NCBI GenBank assembly: GCA_013396755.1
Contig: VWZF01002935.1
Location: forward strand, 409,205 to 473,204
DNA: 64,000 nucleotides
From: Sclerurus mexicanus
Taxonomy: Eukaryota; Chordata; Aves; Passeriformes; Furnariidae
Direction of reading: 5' to 3'
A program made the translations under genes and the position numbers. Of this stretch, positions 45,314 through 58,215 are shown one piece after another (position 1 is the stretch's first letter; each line of letters opens with the position of its first letter). The notes beneath the pieces were generated by a model that had not been told where the DNA came from, ran no database searches, and saw only the letters and a list, made by a program, of their open reading frames with translations.

Positions 45314-45600
45314 CTGGCGCGGCGCCGGGATGTCGGTGCGGTGCCCACGCCCCGTCCCCGCCCCGCAGAGAGGGCGGGCNNNNNNNNNNNNNNNNNNNNN
45401 NNNNNNNNNNNNNNNNNNNNNNNNNNNNNNNNNNNNNNNNNNNNNNNNNNNNNNNNNNNNNNNNNNNNNNNNNNNNNNNNNNNNNNNNNNNNNNNNNNNN
45501 NNNNNNNNNNNNNNNNNNNNNNNNNNNNNNNNNNNNNNNNNNNNNNNNNNNNNNGAGGGATGCGCGACAGGCTGGTGGGTTTTAGCTGTGTGCGGGTTTG
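45090..45600 (-). promoter_or_regulatory. RAB11FIP4: CpG island, candidate promoter and first exon of a short RAB11FIP4 isoform
   Basis: Both sides of the assembly gap are CpG-rich with GC boxes. On the minus strand the sequence gccgcgccag|gtacgggcag gives a plausible splice donor, so an exon would end at 45,314. One frame through the 66 visible exon bases is open and would join the phase-0 acceptor at 34,173. No ATG is visible, so the start would lie in the gap, or the exon is non-coding and translation begins downstream. The visible frames do not resemble the human long-isoform first exon. Mammals are known to make N-terminally short FIP4 forms. Confidence 0.4.
45380..45554. other. Assembly gap (175 N)
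   Basis: The gap sits within the CpG island. GC-rich first exons and promoters are commonly lost in bird assemblies, so the missing sequence may include the first exon of a RAB11FIP4 transcript. Confidence 0.95.
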
Positions 45601-45715
45601 CTCAAAAACAATTCGGTGTGGCTCGGGATGGTCCGTGATTAAAATTATACGTTATTGGTGGGGAGAGGGGGAGCTGCTTGGGGTTCCTGAGGAATCAAAC
45701 TTGGCTTAAGACCCA

Positions 45716-45842
45716 GTTCTCTACATATATAATTTTATATGATATATAATATTCATATAGAAATATATTTATAAAATATATGTTAATTATATCTTTATCT
45801 GTAACTTGTATGTTTTTAGATAATTTTATATAATTACATGTG
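45716..45842. repeat. AT-rich low-complexity block
   Basis: The block is made almost entirely of A and T with repeated atatataat-like and tatatttata-like motifs. It lies between the CpG island and a CR1 element and holds no coding sequence. Confidence 0.75.
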
Positions 45843-45845
45843 TGA

Positions 45846-46018
45846 CCATGGCACAGGTTGCCCAGAGAAGCTGTGGCTGCCCCATCCCTAGAATTGTTCA
45901 AGGCCAAGCTGGATGGGGCTTGGAGCAACCTGGGCTAGTGGAAGGTGCCTGCCCTGCAGGGGGGCTGGAAGTAGATGGTCTTTAACATTTCCAACCCAAA
46001 CCATTCTATGATTCTATG
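45846..46018 (+). mobile_element. CR1 LINE 3' end with intact tail
   Basis: This is a sense-strand CR1 3' region with the usual order: cacaggttgcccagagaagc, ggctgccccatcc, ttcaaggccaagctggatgg, a gagcaacctgggctagtgg stretch and ccaacccaaaccattctatg, ending in ATTCTATG repeats. The copy is fairly well conserved, so it is younger than the antisense fragments near 4.4-5.0 kb. Confidence 0.92.
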
Positions 46019-46058
46019 TGTGTGTGTGGATATATGTATATATATATATATCTATATC
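46017..46058. repeat. (TG)n/(TA)n microsatellite at a CR1 tail
   Basis: A tgtgtgtgtgtg run passes into atatatgtatatatatat directly after the CR1 terminal octamers, suggesting the microsatellite grew out of the element's 3' tail. Confidence 0.85.
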
Positions 46059-49000
46059 AAATTTCATGCCTATGGTGGGCAGAGACCTGTTGGGAAGCAG
46101 GGTGTGGTGAGAAAATAACAGAGCAGATCTGGGTGGGAGCAGGTAAAGCATCACCTCACTGTGGGCAGCTGCAGCCACCAGCCTTCCCACCCTGAGGTCA
46201 TGGACAACTTTCCTGTGGGTGGTGAGTCTGCAGGAACACATCTGAGATGCCAACAGAGGACTTTTATGAACCAATTTCGGTGTTTTGATGCCTGGGAAGT
46301 GAAGGGGCTGCCCTGGTAGACAAGGCCCCAAGGGCTGCCAGGTCCCCAGGCAGGGACAGTCTCTGGGGACACCAGGGTTCACTGGGGATGACCCCAGCTG
46401 CCTGGTGTACCCTCATTCCCACAACAGAGCGATGATAAAACATGTGTACAGCCTCCCAGTGATGGTGGTGCCAGTGTAAAGCACCCTCAGTGTGCTACAA
46501 AGCAAACCAGATCCTGCTAGGAAGTGATGTCTGTTTTGTCCTTGATTTTAATCCCTTCGGTTACAAGATAAAGAGAAGCAAAACAAAAAGGCTGAGAACA
46601 GTCACACTGACTTTGTTATTTTACATTCACTTCACTTCTTAGAGGTTGTGTAACTTCCTTTTTCGCAACACCTCGTAAGAACTGTGTTTACTGTGCTGTC
46701 TGTGCTAATAAAGTAAAAAATAAAGAAAGAAAATCTGTTTCTGTTGCTTTGCAGCAGAGAACTCCAAGGCAGAAGGGGGTATTATTTCCACAAAACCCTG
46801 CCCTTACTGACTGTGACAGTTTTCACTGTTGTGTTACACATGCAGACAAGCACCTCCCTCCCAACCTCAAATGTACTGAATCCAGCCATATTCCAAACCC
46901 TGTTTTTAAAGTAACCTTCAGGTATTTCAAAAGAGGCAAAGCTCTTCAGGGTGTACTTCAGTAACAGAGCTCATATACAGAGTTACAGAGATGCTGTAAA
47001 TGTAAGTCATTGAAAGATCATTGAAGTACTTTATACTTCTATCCTCAAATCTTTTGGATTTTACTGTGTCCAAAGACAGGGCATTTTCCAGAGAGGCCCA
47101 AGAGTTACTTGAAGCAGGAGATAAGGAAAATCTCAGAAAACAGACCAAAGCAGGCAGACACAAGCCCACCACACAAACCTATCCACCAGCTTAACATGGC
47201 ACGTCCCAGGTATTGCCTGAGCTTGCCCTCCTTCTCATCACAGCCAGCAACTCCTAAGTGTGAAATATTGCTGTTCAAAAAGTGAGAGAAGAGAAAGAAA
47301 TTCATTAGCCTCAATTCTTATGTGCAATGCTTAAAGCAATCACTGACTCAACACTTTATGCAGTTCATTGAAAGAAAATGGAAAGAACTCCCTCTCTGCT
47401 GAGCAGAGCAGCATTGGAAGGGTGGGGGATGCCTTAGGGTTAGTGCAGCTTCAGCCAGCACAGGCTCACTGGGACTCAGCAGGGCTCAGCTCGGGGCAGG
47501 TCCCTGCACCCCTGGGACTCAGCAGACCCTGGCTCCAGACCCTTCCAGCTTGGGAGCTCTCCTGGAAAGCTGAGAAGCTGGTAAGGAGCGGTGTAACAGG
47601 GATCAAAAACACCTCCCAGACATCCTTCTACTCATTAATCTAAATGAACAGGAAAGCAATTTTTACAGGACAGATCTAGGGATAGACAACTGCACTGCTC
47701 TATTAAATAGGACACTACTAAACTTTGCTTTTCCTTTCAGTATTCAATTGCAAAGAGACAATTGTATGTCAGGGGTTTACTGCAGAATAAACAGCAATCA
47801 TAAATGAAATAATTACCTGCACAGAACATTTTGTAATGGTTTCCTGAAAGCTGCAAGTCAGAAGTGTTTGTTTTGCTACATTGTGAAATGGTTTCTGACA
47901 CAGAACCATTAACCAACACAACTCTACTTTCAATAGCTTGCAATGAGCAAAAAGTAAAATAAGCATTAATGAGATAAAGCAGCAATAGTTAAAATTAGTA
48001 TTGTAACAGAGATGTTAAGAACATAAGCACAACTCTGTGGTACACCAGCTGCATGTACTACTCAGTTTGCCACCGAGGGCTTTGCCATTTATTACACAGT
48101 AATAACTGAGAAGGCACAAATCTCTCACTGAGAAAAGCGTTTCTCATAAAGGTCCTAGAAAATGTACGAGGTTTAAACAATCATTGTTTATTAAGGAACA
48201 ACTAATAAAATCTTTATTAATAACCCTAGCCATAATACAGGTCCATTTCTCACTCCATTAAAGTTAAGCCTGATTAAGTGGAGATTGTTATAAGTTTGGT
48301 CTCCATTGAGACAAAAACCTTATTTTTACGTATTTCATGGTAAAGTGACAATCTTCTGTTTAATATCACTTACGACTTGTTTCCTACAAAGGGAAATGCA
48401 GAGCACGCTGTTGTGGCTGAGGGAGGGCAAGTGGCCACCACTGGCTTCTCTTGGAGGAACGGGGACTAATTTTGGGAGTGACATAGGCCTAAGAGCAGGG
48501 GAAGGGTGTCTGCCTGCCTGCCCAGCAGCTTGGTACGACCGGCAGCTGCAGCTCCACTGAGTCAGCGCCACGGGAGGAGATGTTGCGTGCTACATTCTTC
48601 CCTTCTGAGATTGGAGCCTATTCTCTTGTCACGATTTCAGGCAGCTGAGGAATTTGTGCAGGTTAGTAATTGCTCAGATGACCACAGACACTGAAATATG
48701 CCCCAGGCTCCACGCACAGTTTGCATGAATGGGATCTGCACATCGAGACCCCCTGTAGCAGGGTATTTTGTGACTCCATCAGCTGCAGAACTGCTGCTTT
48801 TGAAAGGAAAGCCCTACAATGGCAGATATGCTCATCCAGTGCCGTAAGAGCTGGCCCCTGAAAATGGAAGGGCGTTCCTTCACACCCACCTTCCATCTCA
48901 ATCCATCTGTTTTTTATCCAAATCCCACCTGCCACATGCCTACTTTTACAGAGGTATTTGCAAAGGAGTGTACTCTTGATTCCTGTCCAGGATTTGAGTT

Positions 49001-49255
49001 TGGGATAGTTAACAACCACCTGATAATGGAGAGTTAACTTCTATCCCCCTTACCACAGGAAAGAAAAGAGATGGCTACACTGGCAGAAGGATGCTTGGTA
49101 CTGCCAGATCCCACATCCTGAGAAAGGTGCTTGCAGAAGCATGCCAGAAGAAATCTGGGGAAAATATTCATATTTGAGTGCTTAAGAGGATGATTACTGA
49201 ACACATAACTGCCTAAATCACAACCACTGTTGATTCCTTTCCTGTGAGGGGCGTG
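46059..49255. other. Non-coding stretch, nothing recognised
   Basis: No exon or RNA gene was recognised. It could be intron of a long RAB11FIP4 transcript if the EF-hand exons lie beyond the window. An AT-rich segment around 48,170-48,310 contains paired SOX-like motifs, discussed as a finding. Confidence 0.5.
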
Positions 49256-49338
49256 AGGCATGGCAGGGCGGTTGGAATGAGATGATCTTTAAGGTCCCTT
49301 CCAACCCAAACCATTCTATGATTCCATGATTCTATTAT
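49256..49338 (+). mobile_element. Short CR1 LINE 3' end
   Basis: The segment carries the last part of CR1 in sense orientation: gcatggcagggcggttggaa, gagatgatctttaaggtccc, ttccaacccaaaccattc and a tail of three octamer-like ATTCTATG units. Only the terminal ~80 bp is present, typical of extreme 5' truncation. Confidence 0.9.
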
Positions 49339-52300
49339 TTCCAGTAGCACCTGGAGTACCTATTGAAACCAGGAGCTCCTGGCCAGAAAATGCTGGGCAG
49401 GGAATGTTGTTGAAAAGGTTTATGGCAGGACAACCTGCTGATCTGGTACAAAGCACCGCAATTTCTCTGGAGCAATTCTGAACAAAGGCTGGCACCTCCT
49501 CTGCTGTTCCAGAGGCAGAATTTTTCCTCTGAATCTCACTAACTCATCCCTCACAGGCGAGTCACCCTAATGACAAGAAACTGGAGCTGAAATGTGAAGA
49601 ACAGAGACTAATTAATAATGAAGATAATGAGATCACTGGAATGTATATATCAAACCTGCATCTTAATTATCTCCTGAAAACTGGCAACTCCAATCATGTT
49701 TCAAGAGCCTTTAATCATGCTCTCTCTGATGAATATTGGTGCTTATTTTGCAGAGACATATGTAAAAATACCTTTTGTATATGTTTTTTCCCTACAGTAA
49801 TAGCTGGCCAAGTTGCTACTGCGTGTAACTGCTCTGCTTCAAAATGAGATATCGCAGACTTTTAATTACAGCTGGTCTGATCTTCATCTCATCTCCTCTC
49901 ATCTTATTTTGGAGTGCTTCCTTTGAAGGAAATGCAGTAAGACTGGTGTGAATTACTGCAGTATTATTATGAATCCCTTTTATTATGACAGAACAAACCA
50001 AGAATGATCCCTAATTAAGCTAAGAAGTTTCTGCAGAAACACAAGGAGCATACAGTCCCTGCCCCAGAGACCTTACAATTAGGATAGGCAAAGAGAGACT
50101 TTGAGGGAGGGAAGAGGGGACAGAGGGAGCGCAGAGTGAATGCGCTCCCGACTACAGTTTGTTCCCATGACTTGTCTGAAGGGGAGGCTGGGACAAGGCT
50201 GAGATGGGATGAACACAGGAATAGTGTGCAGCTGTGGAGATGAAGACTGTAGAGGGGAGAGAAGCAGGCTGCGTTTACAGCCAGTAGAGCCTATGCAGAA
50301 CTTTCTGCAGCTCCCTCCCTGCCCTCCCCATCACTTCATCCCTGGATGCGGTGGAGAGGTCAGCTCCAAACTACAGCTGCACAGGAACATTGCTCTGGGT
50401 GGAGCAGGCTCAGCTCAACCCCTGCTCCCACTCCCAAAAAAACAAGACCCCAAGAGTCTGCAGAGGGGCTTATTTTAGTAAGTAAGGAAGCAGCTCTTGA
50501 GACTCCACACCACGGGGTGGACCATGGGGGTCTGCTCTCCCCATGACCTGTAACATCAGCGAGAGCAGAGAGCTTGCTCGTGTCCTGCCTGCAGGAACAG
50601 GGCAGGCAGCCAGGCAGATCAAACAGCTTGGGTCAAACCCAGCTCACAAGAGAAGGTCTCTATGCAAGACGAGAGCACTGAAGGCAGGATGGGGTTGGCT
50701 GAGGGCCCATTAGCATCAAATCCTTGGGCCTATAATGAAGTTGGACTTGACTCTGTGACATGCAATTACAGCACAAAGGCATTTTGGGGGACTTACCCAG
50801 TGCTCTCTCTAGAGAGGAGCTACTTGTAACCTCTTTGCCATTGGTAGGTTACACTTTAGTTGCTTAATGAGGCTGAGTTTGGAGAGATTTTCTGTGTTCC
50901 TCTCCAAAACCCCTCATGAGGGACAAGTAGTCAAGAACTGTGAGTCCAAAGGCCAGATAATAGAACAGGATGTGCAGCCCCTCTGAAAAGCAGTTTATTT
51001 TTCTCTTATCACTGCAACTGTAGCATTAAGCATTTTTTTGTATCAAGCTCTGAAGGAGTCTCATAATTACAGTTGTGAATCCATGATTAAAGCACCTTTG
51101 TCAAAAGCATTACAAAATATGCCAGACACAAAATCTGTTCTATTCAGCCTTTGTCAAAATGCCCAATTATAAGAAATAAACCAACAGGCTATGTGAGCCA
51201 TTTCAAGTGAAAAATACGTAGCCTGTCCTTTAGAAATGCGCTGGGAGGACTCTGCAGACTGAGGGCATGGACACGTTCACTTCACGGGTAAGAGCATGAA
51301 GATTGCAGGGGAAGTGTGAGCATCCCTCAGCCACCTCTGAAAAGAAACCAACAGGGAGCCAAGCAGCTCCATATTGCAGCAGGAGGATGGAATCACATTC
51401 GCTCAGCTGTCTGTGCTGTGGCAAATTGACTCTGCCCCTCCATGGCTCCGGGTTTTACTGCCAGACCTACCTGAGCAAGCCAGGAGGTGAGCCTGGAGCT
51501 GTGGATGGAGCAGGGGGTTCTGACAGCCCCTCTGACAGATGTGAATCCTCTGGATTCTGCTCTGCATGGTCTGCAGAAGACAGCCTGCCGCTTAAAGAAC
51601 ATGCCTTTTGGTAGTTTCAGCTCTGAGCATGTTTTCATGATGCTTTTAACCCCTACTTTGTATAACACACCTTGTCAGCAGAGTAAGGGAAATGAAAAGG
51701 AACCAGCCATCCAGGACTAGAATAATTCATGCTCACCAGTGGCTAATATTTCTCTCGTGACACATGCTGACAGCAAGGCTGCAGAACAGAACATCCTAAA
51801 GCAAGGCAAAGGCTGTACTGAGCTCACAGGTGCAACATTTTGGTCCTATGGCTTGTTTGCATTAACACATCTCTTTAATCACACAATCACTTCCCACTGG
51901 TCTGGATGTGTTCAGGACACAGGCTGGATGGTGCTCAGTTTATCAGCAACTATCCAATATCTGCTGTAGTCTCTTGATGAAAGTACAGCTTCATGTCTTA
52001 TTTATGGCTACTACTAACAGCCTGCTCCGTAGACAGAACTATTTATCTCCCCCCAAGCTTTTCTGTGGTGTTCATCACTCTGACATCTGAGTGTTCTGCA
52101 ACGATTAATTTATCTTCATAAAGTCTCTTCAAAATGAGAGAAGATGGTATTCCCATCTTACAGATCAGGAGCTCTTGCACAGACAGATTGAGGTCAAACA
52201 TTTCCGCTCATCATAGGTCCTGGTATGAAATGTCTCAGATCTCAATTTTTTTAGATATCTTCAGATATAATGCCAAAACAAAAATCTCCTGGTTCGTGTG

Positions 52301-55300
52301 TTCAAAGAAAGCTCTGACTGGCTTCTTACAAAGTCAGGTACAAGAACAGGAGAGGATTAGGGACTGTAAATGATGGTCACCAGAAAGAAGGACGAGAGAT
52401 TTCCCACCACCAGTGTCAGGAATACTGAAACCCAATACAGATAACCCATGTGAACGTAAAACACGTTATGAGCCCTTGATGAAGCAGCAAAGTATACTTT
52501 AGAAAAAACTATACAAACAGGGATCTTTTCTGCCTTTACAACATAGGACCAAATCCTGAGAGCACAGTTTAAGGTAGGAAGAATTGCAGGTTGTCTCCAC
52601 TTCTTGGGGTCTGGCCCATTAAGCCTGGACAAAATCAGAAAGCTTTGTAGTGTAGAAGACCACCCTGGGAAGGGAAGCTTTTGTTTTATCACTGTGTTAA
52701 AAGCATCTGTGGATCAAATGTGCCAGTATCACTTTACAGCACGGAAACGCCCGCCCAGGGGACTCTCAAGACTCATCTTTTCAAACGCTGATACTTCTTT
52801 GTCAGTTTTAATAAAAGACAGCTACAAAAACAAAGTGGGCCATGTGGTCTCAATGAAGCAGAGACCGTGGCAAGCAATAATAGCAACAATCTGCACTTAC
52901 TTGCTAGGGGAATTTGCTTTTAGCAGCAACATCTATATAACATCCCACCACTCTAGACCTCCCTTCAATTTTCATTTGGACAATGAGCCCACTGTGCCCA
53001 AAGCACATCTGTGGTGATGGAGACTTGCAAATCCAGGACAGTGTTTAGACTGATAACATGACCATGCAACACATGATGATGGATCACAGCTTTTGTTTGA
53101 TCCTCCCTCTTCTATCTTCAAATGGACACTTTTCTATCTCAAAAGAAAACTTCTCTGTCAAAACGTTGACTTTTAGTGCAAGACAGACATTATTTTCTGC
53201 TTCATTTCATGATCTCTTTCACAGAAGGCCTCAGAAGTGCCCTCCTGGCTCAGCACACAGGTCTGCCCAATCCAAGCTCCTGTCTCCAGCCCCAGTTTTT
53301 AGAGATGGATGAGGCAGGTGTACAGTAAGGAAAGACAACAAAACCTGGGGAGAGGAGGGACATGGAAGTTAAACAAAGCCTTTATAGCCTTTATTAAACA
53401 AAGCCATTTGTTATTCCTGAAAGACACCAAACCATGCCATGGGAAATGCCTTTTAGTTGAGAATCCTGACACACTACAGGCCCCAGACTGTGTATGACTT
53501 AGATAATTTAAATTACATTGCAGATCCAAGTTTTATTTGTTTGGAAAATTGCAGCTGAGGCCATTCACCTTTTCTTATCAATCCAGTACCATCTTCCTGT
53601 AGCACGTACCTAGTAATGGAACTCCAGCCCAGTGCCACCAACACCAGGAACAGGCTGTCACCCAGGGAAAAGATCAGGAACAAAGTGGCCTTGACTCAGC
53701 CCCTGGCACTGACAGCTGTGGTCTCTCCACCAAGGCTAAGTGTGGAGTTGTTTGACAGAGAGGGGTGAGAAGGTTTGCAAAGTGAACTGTTTGCCTTGGG
53801 TGACCATTTTCATGAGGTTAAGGTGCAGCCCTGCCTCGACTCTGCTGTCCCACAGTGACCCGTGACCTCTGGCAGTGCCAGCACTGAGCACTGCAGAGCC
53901 CTCCCTGCCAGCTGAGCTCCATCCTCATCTGTCACCTGTGGCTGCATGGTGACAGCACAGTGTGACAGACTCCGGCATCCCAGCCCCTGCAGTCCCTGGG
54001 TCTCCATGGATACAAGAGAGACCTGAACTGGTCTGGTTCCTGTGACTCTGCAGTTCACTCAGCTGCTCCATCCCTCATCTTTCACTCTTTGGCACACTCC
54101 TGGCTTTTTGCCTCACCAAAGGAGGAACCAGATGTTTCCAGTTCCCTCTGACCAAGAGACACTGGCCCAGTTGTGAGCAGAGGAGCTGCCTTGTCAGGGT
54201 AAGTGCATTTTCAGTAACTAATATTAATAAAATAATTTCAGTACAAGTTGCAGCTGCTGCACAGTTGTATATGCCTGGTTCAGGATTACTTTTGGGTTTA
54301 AGATGTTGGGTCATGCAGAATGTCAGGAATGGGCTCAATCATCAGTTCTATCCAGAAACAGAATTCTCGTTCTTGGATATGGCAAAAAAATAGCAACCAC
54401 TAAAATATTAACATATGGATGGAAAACCCCCACTACTTTCTATAAGTAATGCCTACAAAGCACTTCAGAGGCATGGCTGGATATTACAGAGGGAAATCCA
54501 ATCTCAGTAAGAAACATACAGATTTTAATTTAAAAGTCACACATGGACAGTCTTATCATCTGAAACATGACTTCTATCCTTAATGACTCAGTGTAGACAT
54601 CAAAACGATCCAATTTCCAACCTGGACCATCCCTAGCACATTCCTTTAGCTTTGTGATTTGTGTTGCTATTCATCTCCCATCTCCATTCATACTGAAATC
54701 TAGTAAGGCAGGTACTTCCATCAGCTCTGCACTGCAGCAGGAAGAGACAGCAAGTCAATTTTCTGTGGCACCAGAAAATGACAACTCAATGCTTCCCATG
54801 ACATTTCATTTTGGTGGATTTTAATCTTGCCCCTGAGAGACAGGAGCTGATAGCTACTGCTGGTTTGGGGTTTTTTTCGGTTTTGGTTTGCTGGTTTTTT
54901 TTGCAACTCACAGATGTGTAATAAGGAGAAGTTCAGTGGGCAGAGAGAATGAAAACAAGATTTTTGCATGGTGAAAGTGGTGCTTTGGAAGATAACCTTC
55001 CACATCTCTAGGGAGACAAAAACAGAGAATAAGAGAGAAAAGATCCATGAAGAAAACTTTTTTACCAAACCCTGGAGACAGAATTACACCCTCTTCCTCC
55101 ACACCATCCTTGCCCAGCCATCGGATCCCTTTCCCAGTGTTTTGTTTTGTATAACCCAAGGCCCAGATTCGAGGTTCCTGAGGGCACAGCACTGCACTGA
55201 GATAAACCAGCTGCATGAAAACCTGCAGTTAAGTTGACACAGTTCAGTGAATATCTAGAGAGTGAGCAGCAAAGGGGATCTACCTAGAAATGGAGCACTT

Positions 55301-57591
55301 GTGAATCCCCAGTTGTCCACAGGGACTAAGGGACTCGCTTTGCTCCCCAGGTATTTGCGCTTCAAAGGTACATAAAAACGCTTCAAAAACTCTGCCTTGC
55401 TACTACAGCAAACAGCTTTACAAGGGCTATGACAAACCAACCACCTAATGCAGATGAGAAAGCAACAGGGATTTTTCTTGTACAGTCATTTCATGGTCTG
55501 CCCTTTGCTCTGGCCCAGCCAACTAGAGACAGAGCCTCTCGGGACACAAAAAGCCCAAGATCCCAGACCATAAGACATAAAAACATTTCAGTGCACTGGT
55601 TGCCTCCTCACAATAACCTCATTATCACAGCTGTCAGTCACTGGGACAAACCAGTCACTAGCATGGGAACTACTGACAGGAGATGCTCACCCTCAAACAC
55701 ATTCCCTGCCTGGAACAACACAGGCGATGGCAGCTTTAATACCACAGCAGGCTCCTCAAAGCCACAGAGGCAGGCAGTGTCCTGTCCCTTCACTGTAAGG
55801 GGCTGGCAGGTCACATGAAGTGATTCCCTCTGGCTGTGTCGCGCTGTGGGGCTGCAGTTTACAGCCCCTTCAATTCCACACCAAGCTAGCACTCGTATGA
55901 AGATAAATATTTAAGAACCACATGCACACACTGCCTTTTAGATTCATGTCCCACAGTGGTGAGTCCTGTCACCAGGTTGAAAAATGTAAGGCCCTTTTTT
56001 CTTACAGATTTCCCAGCACATAAATCTTGCATCCCCTGTCATACCCAAAATGACCATTATTAATCATTCACCTAGTACACGATCTCTCTGTTTTATTCAA
56101 GTACTTGATGTACTGATAAGGGGTGACTAAATTCTTGACCATGCCAATATAAAGCTGGATTCATCACTTGTGTCCAGTTCTGATCTCACTACTCCTTAGT
56201 ACAGTGGTGTTACAGGGAGAATTTGGTCCTGAATTATTGACCTGCACAAGAGAAATGTTTCTAACAAATTTCAGAAAAACACTGTCATCATTTTAAAATC
56301 AGCAAAAAATCTTTCCCAAGGCAGAGATTTTCAAAAACCTGCCAAATCCCCTGAACATACAGTGCCTGAATCAGAAACTGTAACAGATGGAATTGGAGGG
56401 CTTTTTTAGTATTGGCTATTAATAAGTGCAAATGTTCACAATGACAAATGCAATGTATTTTTAGTCTGCACTGGGAGAGTAGCCTGGTCTTAATCAGCAC
56501 TTTTTGTCAAACTTCCCGCTTTGACACAGACCCACAATGCTCCAGCTCAGAGGCTGAGTGTGCAGAATACACAACTCTTTCAGCCTCATGTTCCTGTTTC
56601 AGAGGTCTGTAAATACTCACACCCATCTGACCACCTGCCGGGGGGACAGGTCCTTCCACCTTGCCTTATCTCTCTCCCAGCACTCAAGAATATTCTCAGA
56701 GCTGGGACTGTTCCATGATCATATCTTAGTTAACCTGGAATTACTCCAGTGTAAATCAACTCTGAATCAGGCTTTGCTATTGAAATGAATGGATTAAGGC
56801 ATGATACAGCTAAGTAGGAGGACCTGGCTCTGTACTATAAACATCACAAATGCAAATGTCTTTAATCTTTGTTATTTTTCACAGTAAAAACTGGGCCGCA
56901 GTGAGGAGACAAGGGGTGGCTGTAACCAATCTAAGCCTCAGGAGCACAGATCCCCCTGGGCACAGGGTCCCAGTCACCTTCTGTCTTTGCCATGTCCCTA
57001 ATTCCCAGCTCGGGACCCGGAGCACGGCTACACCGACACCTCCAAAAGCCCAACGCTGTGAAACGACCTTGCCATGCTGTGAACCCTGGCTGTAAGCCAT
57101 GCAGGTATTTTGAATCTGATTCCCGTGGCCTTTTCCCCAGGTTATACATCCAATCTTAATGGTTCCCAAAAGAACACTGTGGTAAACATAAACTGTGATA
57201 GGTCTGACAAATGCTAACTGACGTAAAACGGGCCTCTTGGGTGTGTTTAAGTGCAAGCAGTCAAAATTTCACATCTGGAGTTTGTGGTTTCTTCTGGGAT
57301 CATTGCAATAGTTTCTACATACCATAGTTTATTCTAATAAGAGCTCATTTTTAGAGAGCACCAGAAAGGAAGTGGGGAAACCTGGGGTCATTGCAGAGGG
57401 AGGCTGCACAGGTGTCTCTCTGCTGCTCACCTGCAATGCTGCTGTTTTGTGAATAAACAGCTGCTCTGATCTCCCAAAATCGCCCAGGAGAATTTTTGCT
57501 CAGTAAGCGGCCTTTTGGAGGTGCCATCTGGTGCTGCAGGGCACACACAGGAGGGACACAGGGGAGGAAGTTGCAGGGCAGCACAGCTTGG
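49339..57591. other. Non-coding stretch, no gene recognised
   Basis: Open frames are short, lie on both strands and lack recognisable domains or consistent splice sites. AT-rich parts at 49,560-49,800 and 50,990-51,180 contain clustered ATTA and CCTTTGTC motifs that could be regulatory, but nothing in the single sequence proves it. Confidence 0.5.
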
Positions 57592-57700
57592 ACACTGTCA
57601 GTGTCATTTCATAACACCTGCATGAAAAGAAAGAGTAGCTACTGCTATTTCACTGCAGAGAAATCTCACAGAGAGAGGCCGTGATTTCAAAGGTGTTTAC
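57592..57700. repeat. Diverged local repeat, copy A1
   Basis: This segment resembles 58,216-58,325 in the same orientation, sharing gtcatttcata-like, gcatgaa-agaaag, cacagagagaggc and aaaggtgtt blocks. Spacing between the copies is about 624 bp. The family is not one I can name. Confidence 0.7.
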
Positions 57701-58045
57701 TGCCACAGCTGCGTGAGTACGAAATATTTCAGTATTAGGAGCAGCTAAGAGAGGCACAAAGCAGGAAAGCTGGGCAAGCAGAGCAAGGGTCTTGAGTAAC
57801 TAAACCCACAGCTCCTGCAAAACCTCCAGAAAGGTTCTGAGTAGGAAACAATCCATGACCTAATTAGGTGCCATTGTGACTGGAGAACAGAGGAAGAAAG
57901 AGAAAGGAGAAGGAAAAGAGGCAGAGAGGCCTAAAGACTCAGCAGATGAGTGCAAGCTGGAGCTGACCAACACTGAGCTTTACTTAACGCACACAAGCAC
58001 GTTCTGTGAGGGATGAGGGAGGAGCAGAGGAAAGGGAACTTGCTC
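57696..58045. repeat. Local duplicated block, copy B1
   Basis: About 350 bp here are closely matched by 62,321-62,670 in the same orientation, offset by about 4.62 kb. Long stretches are identical, for example gagaggcacaaagcaggaaa, gggtcttgagtaactaaacc and tgagctttacttaacgcaca. The copies diverge more at the left end. No coding potential is evident. Confidence 0.9.
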
Positions 58046-58062
58046 CCTTCCTCTCTCTGGGA

Positions 58063-58195
58063 CATGTTCTAGGTGTGTTCTGGGTGTGTTCCAGATCCAG
58101 GTGTGTTTGGAGACACCTGGAAACATGTTCTGGTCTAGGTATGTTCCATGTGTGTTTTGGGTGTGTTCCAGGTATGTCCCAGGTCCACGTGTGTT
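58063..58195. repeat. Minisatellite based on ggtgtgttcca, copy 1
   Basis: The stretch is made of 10- to 11-bp units such as aggtgtgttct, gggtgtgttcc and aggtatgttcc, with interruptions containing agatccaggtgtgtttgg. The same type of array follows the second copy of the duplicated block, showing that block and array moved or arose together. Confidence 0.85.
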
Positions 58196-58215
58196 TGAAC
58201 ATTCATGGAACAGCT

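Noticed and set aside
45111..45638. Long plus-strand open frame across the gap
   Set aside because: A third of it is unknown residues from the N gap, and the rest is GC-rich sequence without recognisable domains.
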